From Mobiluncus sp034180645 (lineage in GTDB: Bacteria; Actinomycetota; Actinomycetes; Actinomycetales; Actinomycetaceae), in contig NZ_JAXFNY010000009.1 of assembly GCF_034180645.1 (NCBI RefSeq), positions 4,187 to 68,186 on the forward strand: a DNA stretch of 64,000 nt, given 5' to 3'. This document shows, piece by piece, positions 26,825 to 34,300 of this stretch. The notes below the pieces were generated by a model. The model saw nothing but the letters and a program-made list of their open reading frames with translations, had not been told where the DNA came from and did not search any database. A program made the position numbers and the translations under genes. Position 1 is the first letter of the stretch, and each line of letters begins with the position of its first letter.

Positions 26825-26980
26825 CTAGTTCACGGTGTTCGGGTTTAGGTTGAAAGTCTCTACCGCCCAGGGGAATCCCCACTGGAACAGCGCGGCCACC
26901 ACCGCCAGCAACAAAATCCCCATCTCTATGCAGCGCAGCCACTTCGGGCCGGGCATCACGGCAAACAACCATTTGTACAT
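26825..26980 (-). CDS. Small single-pass membrane protein between sortase and galE
   Basis: A 51-aa ORF (MYKWLFAVMPGPKWLRCIEM... ending NPNTVN). It has GGAAAGGA upstream of ATG 26980 and starts 17 bp after the sortase stop. A central hydrophobic helix (GILLLAVVAALFQWGFPWAV) follows a short basic cytoplasmic end. A small protein with the pattern M-x-x-W-L-x-x-x-PGP followed by a helix and a polar Asn-rich end recurs downstream of class E sortases in actinobacteria, as I recall, so I treat it as real. Role unknown: possibly a sortase partner. Confidence 0.72.
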   Translation of the reverse strand: MYKWLFAVMPGPKWLRCIEMGILLLAVVAALFQWGFPWAVETFNLNPNTVN

Positions 26981-26997
26981 TCTGGTTTCCTTTCCGT

Positions 26998-28434
26998 TTA
27001 CCCGGCCAAGCCCTCAGCCGGCGCGGGGCTGGCGTCGCCGGGCTGGGCAATCGCGTTCGAATCGCTCGCGGGTGCACCGGTTCCATCCTGCGGACCCTCC
27101 GGCGCGGTGCCCTGACCAGCCTGTTTCATCGCGTCCAACCCTTTGAGCGCGAAAGGCCGGCCTTGTGTGCGCGGCACCCAGTAGGAAAACTTGGAGTACA
27201 CGATGAATCGCTGCGTGTTGCCGTATTCGGGGTGGCAGGTCGTCAGGGTCATGAGCCGTTCATGCGGGACGGTGTCTTTCGCTTCGTGCGGTACCGGGTA
27301 AATCACGTCTCCCTGCGATGGCAGGACTATCTCGGTTGACGTAACCTGGTAAACCAGCCAGGCTTGGGAGGTTTCGACCACCAGCGGGTCACCGGTCTGT
27401 AGCTCGTGAACACGGCGGAAAGAGTTTCCGTACGAGCGCCGGTGGGCTGCCAGGGCAAAGTTGCCCAGCTCTCCCGGCCCTTGGGTGTCCGTGTAGTGTC
27501 CGGCATAGCCCGTGTCCAGCACGGCTTCGTTCGTGCCCTGCATGATGGGGATAACCATCAAGTCCCAACGCGGCACGTGCAGGGTGGCGAAAGTTTGGCC
27601 CACCGCGGGAATGGTGACGCTGGGAGGTGGGTCGGTGCGCTGCACTTCGGTCGTGGCGGTCGCATCGTTTGCGGTGGAGCTTTGGAAAGACTGCACCGCG
27701 GCCGCCGTCGCCCCCTGCACCTGCCAAGTCGTCACATACAGCTGCCACACGACGAACAAGCCCAGGACGACACCGACCGTCAGCATGGTTTGCCCAATCC
27801 CGCTCATCACCAGGACCGATACGGGGGTGCGCCGGCGCTTTGGTGAGGCGGCCGTCTCGTCTGGGTCAGTCGAGGCAGTGGGTCGTTCAGACGGGCGGGT
27901 TGAGGCTTTCGGTGAGGATTGTGGGTTTACCTGGGGTTCACCAGGGTTGAGCGCCGGGGTTGCTGGTCGTGTCGAGGCTGCCGGGGGGCGGGAAGGAACC
28001 GGGGCAAAAGCGGGGACTGCCGGGTTTGCCGTGCCGGGGACTTGATGATTCGCTGGGCCCGACATGGAGAAGTGTGGCGAGCCAGGAACCGGGGGGTTCG
28101 CCGCGGGGCGCGCCGATACGCCGGGGGATACCGGACGATTTGGCTGGGCAGTCGCGGGACGAACCGCGCCGGAAGGTTCGGCAAGAGGTTGGAAACCTGC
28201 AGGTGGAACCGCACTTGTGACCCCTTGTGAGACCACCTGAGGCGGGAGGGCGGACTGCTGCGGCACGCGAGGTGGGGCCCCATAAGGCTGAGCCCCGGGA
28301 GACGGCGCTACGGGAGGTTGCGTCCCGCGAGGCTGCCCCGGCGCGGGCGACAGCGGTGCTACAGGCGGTTCCTGCTGTTCGCGACGTTGCCGGCGCGAGG
28401 GAAACTGCTGTGGTACAGGACGCTGCTCACTCAT
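26998..28434 (-). CDS. srtE: Class E sortase
   Basis: 478 aa. Residues 1-~190 are a Pro/Ala/Gln-rich cytoplasmic region, unusually long. A membrane helix (SVLVMSGIGQTMLTVGVVLGLFVVWQLY) follows, then the sortase domain. The domain has LHVPRWDLMVIPIMQGTNEAVLDTGYAGHYTDTQGPGELGN, the catalytic His in FALAAHRRSYG, the catalytic Cys in MTLTTCHPEYG and the Arg in QRFIVYSKF. Class E sortases in actinobacteria act as housekeeping enzymes that anchor proteins carrying LAxTG. The giant protein downstream ends with LARTG, so it is a likely substrate. crgA lies divergently upstream, which is the usual neighbourhood. Confidence 0.93.
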   Translation of the reverse strand: MSEQRPVPQQFPSRRQRREQQEPPVAPLSPAPGQPRGTQPPVAPSPGAQPYGAPPRVPQQSALPPQVVSQGVTSAVPPAGFQPLAEPSGAVRPATAQPNRPVSPGVSARPAANPPVPGSPHFSMSGPANHQVPGTANPAVPAFAPVPSRPPAASTRPATPALNPGEPQVNPQSSPKASTRPSERPTASTDPDETAASPKRRRTPVSVLVMSGIGQTMLTVGVVLGLFVVWQLYVTTWQVQGATAAAVQSFQSSTANDATATTEVQRTDPPPSVTIPAVGQTFATLHVPRWDLMVIPIMQGTNEAVLDTGYAGHYTDTQGPGELGNFALAAHRRSYGNSFRRVHELQTGDPLVVETSQAWLVYQVTSTEIVLPSQGDVIYPVPHEAKDTVPHERLMTLTTCHPEYGNTQRFIVYSKFSYWVPRTQGRPFALKGLDAMKQAGQGTAPEGPQDGTGAPASDSNAIAQPGDASPAPAEGLAG

Positions 28435-28547
28435 TCCAACCCCTTGACGCGCGGATACACCAACTCCACAATTTTACCAATTTCCAAAGGATTTAGCTTA
28501 CGGTTATCATTAACCTGTTAAGCAAACTTTTGTCACAAGGAGTTGTT

Positions 28548-28820
28548 GTGCCCGAATCCAAAAAGCGCAAGCGCGCCTCGAAAGTGGTTAAGTCTGACAG
28601 CGAGTTGCGTCCCTCGTGGACTGAGGATATGAAGCACTCCCCCAGCTGGTACGCTCCGGCTGCCCTGATAATCATGGGCGTGGGTCTGCTGTGGATTGTG
28701 CTGCACTATATCCTGGCGCAAACCGCGGGGATTAACCTGCTGGGGCTGGGCAACTGGAACATCGCGTTGGGATTTGGCGTCATCATGGTCGGTTTCATCA
28801 TGCTGATGTGGTGGAAATAG
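28548..28820 (+). CDS. crgA: Cell division protein CrgA
   Basis: 90 aa with the CrgA layout: a basic cytoplasmic start (MPESKKRKRASKVVK) and two membrane helices (WYAPAALIIMGVGLLWIVLHYILA and WNIALGFGVIMVGFIMLMWW) joined by a short loop ending in GLGNWN. CrgA localises to the septum, binds FtsZ/FtsQ/FtsI and coordinates peptidoglycan synthesis. The start is GTG 28548 with AAGGAG upstream; an upstream TTG at 28530 in the same frame is less likely. Between crgA and the next gene (28821-29050) there are hairpins but no coding sequence. Confidence 0.94.
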   Translation: MPESKKRKRASKVVKSDSELRPSWTEDMKHSPSWYAPAALIIMGVGLLWIVLHYILAQTAGINLLGLGNWNIALGFGVIMVGFIMLMWWK

Positions 28821-28856
28821 GGCTTTTTTCTGCTTAATTTTTATTGCTTGTCAACT

Positions 28857-28904
28857 CGGGGGAACCACGCGTGACCTAGGGGTCGGGTTCCCCTCACTTT
28901 TCGT
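28857..28904 (+). terminator. Candidate crgA terminator
   Basis: GGGGGAACC near 28857 pairs with GGGTTCCCC (~28885-28893) and is followed by TCACTTTTCG. A second small hairpin, TTTTCGT/ACGAAAA, overlaps its tail (28898-28921). The gap 28821-29050 otherwise holds a further inverted repeat (28921-29000). Confidence 0.4.
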
Positions 28905-28920
28905 TGCGTTTGCCACGAAA

Positions 28921-29000
28921 AGCACACCCCCTAGTCTCGCGCTTGGGTTCCGCCCCTTCGTTTTCCGAGTAATAACAGCGAAAGCAAAGCCGGGGGTGCT
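28921..29000 (-). other. Inverted-repeat segment, possible small RNA
   Basis: AGCAC(A)CCCCC (28921-28931) pairs with GGGGGTGCT (28992-29000) with one bulge, enclosing ~60 nt with further local pairing. On the minus strand the closing helix is followed by TTTT. No protein-coding frame is credible here. It could be a terminator relic or a small RNA. Confidence 0.25.
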
Positions 29001-29039
29001 AAAAAACCGACCGGCAACATCAGCCGCCGGTCGGTTTTT
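29001..29039. terminator. Bidirectional Rho-independent terminator
   Basis: AAAAAACCGACCGG and CCGGTCGGTTTTT pair over 12 or more bases around a ~14-nt loop, with A/T tails on both sides. It separates crgA on the plus strand from the minus-strand gene ending at 29051. Confidence 0.85.
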
Positions 29040-29050
29040 AAAGATTTTTT

Positions 29051-29479
29051 TTACTTGTCGGTAACGACCACCAGGTCGTCATCATCAATATCCTCCCAGG
29101 ATTCCTCGGCCCAGGGATCCTCGACCGGACGGGTGCGGCTATACAAGATAAACCCAGCCACCGCGGCGACTCCGGTCAACAGGATAGTCGTCAACCAGGG
29201 ATGACGAATTGGGCACTTCTTTTTGGGGTTCATAGCTGACTTGACTCCTTCACTCGCTTTGGAAACTTTTTCGGCGATGGTACCGTCGCCGGTAACCGCC
29301 TTTGACACTGCCTCGTTGACGGCTTGCGCCCGCGGCAGGAGGTCTGATTTCACCTTAGTGCCAAAGTCCCCGACGGCCCCGCGAGCCTTCCCAGCAACCT
29401 CAGCAGCATTCAGTGCCATGTCTTCTCCGGCTCGTTTCATGCAGTCCATATCGATGCATTTCGACAAGTTATCCAACAT
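29051..29479 (-). CDS. Small membrane protein of unknown function, 142 aa
   Basis: From ATG 29479, with GAAGGA upstream, the protein has an amphipathic Ala/Lys-rich helical part (~10-80: NAAEVAGKARGAVGDFGTKVKSDLL..., AIT-type coil), a CPIRHP motif and one membrane helix (WLTTILLTGVAAVAGFILYSRT, ~92-113). An acidic tail rich in Asp and Glu (EESWEDIDDDDLVVVTDK) ends the protein. The pattern resembles small actinobacterial envelope or stress-related helical proteins, but I cannot name a family. The frame continues upstream to 29788 over the ppiA start; that extension is rejected because it is Arg/Cys-rich and overlaps ppiA. Confidence 0.7.
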   Translation of the reverse strand: MLDNLSKCIDMDCMKRAGEDMALNAAEVAGKARGAVGDFGTKVKSDLLPRAQAVNEAVSKAVTGDGTIAEKVSKASEGVKSAMNPKKKCPIRHPWLTTILLTGVAAVAGFILYSRTRPVEDPWAEESWEDIDDDDLVVVTDK

Positions 29480-29668
29480 TGGATCCTTCTTTCTCTCAAA
29501 CCGAGCCGAACGGACACGGTTGGTACTATTTTGCCTCTTATTTGGAATTTTTGCAGGAAATAGCCCTGTTCTTTTTTCTCGACCACCCCAAAACGGGCCT
29601 CGCCGACGACGGACAGACTGCCGAAAAAATGCTTTGCGCCCGGGCCGCACGCATGAAAAGATGGAACT

Positions 29669-30190
29669 ATGCAAGCAACAATTCACACATCTGAAGGCGA
29701 CATCAGCCTGGAACTTTTTCCGCAATCCGCGCCAGTCACGGTAAAGAACTTCACCGACCTGGCGACCGGCGCGCGTCAGTGGACTCACCCCATTACCGGG
29801 GAAACTTCAACTGAGCCTCTCTACAGCGGCACGGTATTTCACCGGGTCATCTCCGGTTTCATGATTCAAGGCGGGGATCCCATCGGCACCGGCACCGGCG
29901 GCCCGGGCTACGTCTTTGACGACGAAATCGACCCGGCCTTGGGCTTCACCGAACCTTACCTATTGGCGATGGCTAACGCCGGAACGCGTGGCGGCCAGGG
30001 CACCAACGGTTCCCAGTTCTTTATCACTGTCGCCCCGACCACTTGGCTCAACGGCAAGCACACGATTTTTGGCCGCGTCCTGGACGATGCGTCCCGCGCT
30101 GTCGTGGATAAAATCGCCGCAACCCAAACGGACCGCTCGGATCGTCCCCTGGAGGACATCATGATTGAGTCCATCGACATCACGGAGTAA
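29669..30190 (+). CDS. ppiA: Cyclophilin-type peptidyl-prolyl cis-trans isomerase
   Basis: 173 aa, a single cyclophilin domain without signal peptide. It shows FHRVISGFMIQGGDPIGTGTGGPGY, including the catalytic Arg of the FHR motif, then MANAGTRGGQGTNGSQFFITV and KHTIFGRVLD. It accelerates proline isomerisation in folding proteins in the cytoplasm. Position next to crgA, a class E sortase and a rhomboid protease is the conserved actinobacterial arrangement. ATG 29669 is used; the ribosome binding site is weak (GATGGAA). The gene is followed by the rhomboid gene 48 bp downstream on the same strand. Confidence 0.95.
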   Translation: MQATIHTSEGDISLELFPQSAPVTVKNFTDLATGARQWTHPITGETSTEPLYSGTVFHRVISGFMIQGGDPIGTGTGGPGYVFDDEIDPALGFTEPYLLAMANAGTRGGQGTNGSQFFITVAPTTWLNGKHTIFGRVLDDASRAVVDKIAATQTDRSDRPLEDIMIESIDITE

Positions 30191-30238
30191 AGCCCGTTTG
30201 ACCCGGTACTCCGGCGGTTTTGAATGTACTGTTAAGTC

Positions 30239-31126
30239 ATGAAAAGCACCGCAAAAGCCCCTAAGCCCTACGTGACTTGGGGGCTTTGTATCGCCTTAAT
30301 CATCGTTTGGGTCGCCGAGCTGTTTATCCCCGGAGTCATTCAGAATTTCGCATTTTTGCCGCTCCTGGGCCTGTTTGAGCCGTGGCGTTTCATCACCGCG
30401 GCCTTCCTGCATTCGGTGCCCTCACCGTTTCACCTGGCGTTTAACACCTGGGCTTTGCTGGTGGTCGGCAGGGCGCTGGAGCCGGTCGTGGGCCACGTGA
30501 AACTGGCCCTAGCGTTTGGTATCAGCGCTTTCGGGGCGCTCATGGCGCAATGCCTATCCGTTTTTGTCGACCCCAACGCCTGGATCACCCCCACGGTCGG
30601 GGCGTCCGGGGCAGTGTTTGGATTCTTTGGTATGGTCCTGGCGATTCAAAAGGTGCTGCGCTTGCCTTGGACCGAAATGGCGACCTTAATCGGGCTGAAC
30701 TTTGTGATAGGGTTCATGGTTCCTAACGTCGCCTGGGTGGCCCATCTGGGGGGCTTAGTGGTGGGTCTGGCGCTAGGTGCCTACACCGGCTGGGTGCTGC
30801 GTCATTCAACCTACGAAGTGATTCCCGGCGAGGGTGTGGAAGACCCCCACTTTACGGCCAATGCGCCCGAGCCACTGGAGAATCCAGGTACCACAGCCTT
30901 GGACGTGCCGGAAACTTCCGACGCAACGGCGCCAGACGGATCGAAGGTTCCTAACGGGGCGGATTCCCCAGCTGCTCCGGCCTCTCCCGTGGTGCGCCGA
31001 GTCACCAATACGACCACACGGCTGCGTGACCTCGCGGTTTACGGCGGAGTTTTCGCCGTGCTGTTAGTGAGCAACTGGGTTTTCTACCATTTCAACTACG
31101 AGGCTATCTACAGTTTCTTAAAATAA
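30239..31126 (+). CDS. Rhomboid family intramembrane serine protease
   Basis: 295 aa. Six membrane helices carry the rhomboid catalytic residues: the Ser in TVGASGAVFGFFGM and the His in VAWVAHLGGLVVGLALG, with HSVPSPFHLAFNTWALLVVGRALE giving the conserved His/Asn of helix 2. It cleaves within membrane helices of unknown substrates. After residue ~190 there is a 70-residue acidic, Pro-rich cytoplasmic insert, then a last membrane helix (LAVYGGVFAVLLVSNWVFYHF). The length is in the normal range for actinobacterial forms with the additional helix. Two strong hairpins follow. Confidence 0.93.
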   Translation: MKSTAKAPKPYVTWGLCIALIIVWVAELFIPGVIQNFAFLPLLGLFEPWRFITAAFLHSVPSPFHLAFNTWALLVVGRALEPVVGHVKLALAFGISAFGALMAQCLSVFVDPNAWITPTVGASGAVFGFFGMVLAIQKVLRLPWTEMATLIGLNFVIGFMVPNVAWVAHLGGLVVGLALGAYTGWVLRHSTYEVIPGEGVEDPHFTANAPEPLENPGTTALDVPETSDATAPDGSKVPNGADSPAAPASPVVRRVTNTTTRLRDLAVYGGVFAVLLVSNWVFYHFNYEAIYSFLK

Positions 31127-31150
31127 TCCCCCGGAAACCGGTTTATAAGG

Positions 31151-31200
31151 GGAGAATAGCCGGGTAGCTGCCCTTATTGGCAGCTACCCGGCTATTCTCC
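31151..31200. terminator. 22-bp perfect inverted repeat (hairpin) after the rhomboid gene
   Basis: 31151-31172 is the exact reverse complement of 31179-31200, with a 6-nt loop CTTATT. The stem reads GGAGAATAGCCGGGTAGCTG then CC. No T tract follows. It lies between convergent genes and probably acts as a transcript-end structure. Confidence 0.7.
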
Positions 31201-31250
31201 ACCTTTAGCAACAACTCCAGCAGGTATGGCGCTGATTAAAGCCACACACA

Positions 31251-31290
31251 TACTGAAACGGCGAGGTCGTGAGACCTCGCCGTTTCAGTA
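31251..31290. terminator. 18-bp perfect inverted repeat (hairpin) after the giant adhesin gene
   Basis: TACTGAAACGGCGAGGTC pairs perfectly with 31273-31290 around GTGA. It ends 18 bp after the adhesin stop. With the 22-bp hairpin 50 bp away it forms a double barrier between two convergent genes. Confidence 0.7.
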
Positions 31291-31308
31291 GCCTAGGGCT
31301 TATGTCGC

Positions 31309-34300
31309 CTACTGCGCGTCAGACTGGCGCTTGCGGCGTGCTGCCAGCAAGCCAATCCCTGCACCTGCCGCAATCATCAGGATGGACAAGCCACCAAAGA
31401 TTGCTGCTTGCGCACCGGTCCGTGCCAATGTTGGCGGAACCTTCGGGTGCATCGGAGGCAGGGTGGTCGCCGGGGCAACCGGGATGGTCGGCGGGGTGCT
31501 CGGCGGGTTCGTCGTCTCAGACTCTACCGGAGGCGGAGGAGGCGTGGTCGACGAGCTCGGAGGAGTCGTGCCAGGCGTGTACGGCGTACCAGGCGTGCCA
31601 GGCGTGTGCGGCGGAGTCGTCGGCTTCACCACGTTCACGGTCTGCGAAGCATCCTCGAGGTCTTCGTGAGCCAGAATCGGGGTGTAGGTGCCAGCCGGAG
31701 CCGTACCAGCCTTCGGCAGGTTACCGACGTAGGCCTTCTCAAAGACCACCAGCTTCTCGCCGTTAGTCAAGCCGGCCGTATCCTTCGCGGTCAGCGGAAT
31801 CGACATCTTCCAGCTGCCGGAGCCGTCAGCCTCAGCCTTCAAGCCAGCCACAGTCACCGGCGAACCAACGATGGAGCCATCGGACTTCTTGACCAAGGTT
31901 CCAACCAAGGTGTACTCGGCACCGGCCTTCAAGCCGCTGTAAGTCACCTTATCGTTCACGGTCGCGCTCTCACCGGCGGTAATCGCCTTAGCACCGGACA
32001 ATTCCGCAGTGGTCTGGAGGTCCAGAGCCGGACGACGAGTGATGATCTGCTTTTCATCGCTGTTGTCGCGGTGTTCCACAATCGGCTTGTCTTCGGCCTT
32101 GGGCTGTCCGCCATCCTTCGTCATCTCGTAGAGAGATTCGAAGAATACCACGTCAGCATCCGGGTTAGCGTCGGCGGGAACCACCATCGGGTTGTCCCGA
32201 TCAACGACCCATTCGCTGTTGTCAGTTTCAGCCGTGACCTTCGTCCACTTCACCAGCGGGTTGCCATCGGCACCCAGCACTGGTTGGTTGTCATTCGGGT
32301 CAGCCGTGTCATCGACGTAAACCAGTTCGGTCTTGAGCCAGTAGTCGCGTCCTTCCACCAGGTTGGTGTAGGTGACGGTATCGACCACGGCTGTGTCCTC
32401 ACTCGGCTTGAGCATCTTGCCATCATCAGCGGTCCGAGCCACGGTCGCCAAGGTAGGCTTGACCAAGCTGAACTCGTTGAGAGCAGTGACACTCACAGTG
32501 GAGGCCGGGGTAATCTTGAAGTTCTTGGTGGTACCTTCTGCACCATCAGTCCAGCCTTCAGACTTCCATGTAACCTTCCACTTTGCCTGAGTCGGAATCT
32601 GCGCCTTGGCGTCGGTTTCCGTAATGGTTATATCAGTACCCATCGGGAAGCCGTCGAACTTCTGGCTGACAGCCTTGGTCGGATTGTTCGGGTCAACCGT
32701 CAGGTTGAAGCTGCCCTCCAGAGCGGTCCCTTCCTTGGCGGTCTTACCATCCGGCACTTTAGCCTTGTAGGTAAAGTTCCAGGTTGTCGGAATCTTACCA
32801 ACCACGTCCGCGGGCATATCCGCATCCGTCTTGATTACCTTGGTGACCTGGAATCCACCGAAGTGGGTGGAGACTTCCAGCCACTGAGTGCCAGCACCCG
32901 AAGCGAGATTCTCTTCATGGTGGGAGGCAATCAAGCCTGCAGCAGTCTTGCCGGTCGGCAACTTAGACAACTGCGCCTCGAAAGCATCCCTATCCTGAGG
33001 CATCCGATACAGGTCTTCCCACAAGACGACCGTCTTATGTTCCTGAATCAGCTCGGTCGGAACCTTCATATCGATGGTCCAAGTACCGTTGTGACCACCC
33101 ACAGCGTAGCCGCCCACAACAGTGACTTTGCGCACCTCAGAGGGGACGTAGTCAATCTTGTGAGCCTGGCCCGCCTTGTCGTACTCGACAAAGTAGGTGT
33201 GCAACAGGTACTCGCCGCCCTGCAGGTTCTGGTACTTCACCAGATCGGTAATCGTGTCGCCATTGCTGGCCTTCTTGTCGAACTTACCGGTGGTGTGCGT
33301 ACCGATGGAGACTTCGTTAGTGAACACGTTTTCAGCGGTCACTGTCACGTTCGCAACGCGGGTAGTACCGTTCGGCGTGCCACCGACAATCACTGTGCCC
33401 TCGCCGTTCTTCGTGGACTCAACGGTGACGCCGTTGGCCTCGGTGAACTTCACGGTGTCCTTCAGTCCGGCTTGCTCTTCAGCATTCTGGACATTCTCGC
33501 TGATGGTGCACTTGTCACCCACGGGAATACCGTCAATGGTCGCGGATTCACCTTCGTGCAGGGTAATCGTGTCAGTCGAGCCCTTTTCGGTACAGGTAAC
33601 CGTGAACACGTATTTCGCGTTGGTGCGTTCGACATTCGCGGTGTTCTCATCCCAACCCGTGACAGCCTTGGTCAGGGTCAAGGACCCGAACTCGGGACGG
33701 TTCACGTTGATGGACTGGGAGTCGGCGGTAATCTCGTTGTGTACCGCCACCGGCTTGTTGTCACCCTTCGGGGTCACCTTGCCGCCGTCAGCACTTTCAT
33801 ACGTGCCTTCCGCCCACAGCTGCTCGAACACAACCAGCTTGTCGCCATCGGCCTTAATGTCCGTAGCCTTGACCGTGATGTCCATGGTCGTTTCGTAAAC
33901 CTTGACATCCTTACCGTACTTGGCGATTTCGTCAGCGTTCGGATCCACAGCCATGCTCTCGGTGACCTTTACAGTCTTCGCGTTGGTAGCCAAGGCTGTC
34001 TTATCACCGTTACTGTAGGCAATCTTGCTGTAAACCTGACCGTCCAGAGCGTAGGTCTTGCCCTCCTCGACGTTCGCCATGCGGATTACGTCGTGAACCG
34101 TGTAGGTTTCGGGAGCCTTCTTGCCTTCCTTATTGACGCCCTTCCAAACCGTCAGGTTTGACTTGCCGTCATAACTGGCTTCGGTGCCCACGCCAGGATG
34201 CTTGACCTTCACAGTCTGGTTCTCATCGTTCGGATCATTGTGATCCGCCACGGGCTGGCCCTTCAGCTGCAACGATTCGAAAGCAACCAACTTATCGTTA

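Noticed and set aside
28850..28920. c-di-AMP (ydaO-type) riboswitch because of GGGGGAACC
   Set aside because: Only one short match; there is no suitable gene downstream on the plus strand and other core elements are missing.
29480..29788. N-terminal extension of the 142-aa membrane protein
   Set aside because: It would overlap the ppiA start and encodes an Arg/Cys-rich stretch; ATG 29479 has a good ribosome binding site.
31408..34161. 917-aa and other long plus-strand frames inside 31309-46404
   Set aside because: They are antisense shadows of the giant adhesin caused by its codon bias; no ribosome binding sites or families.
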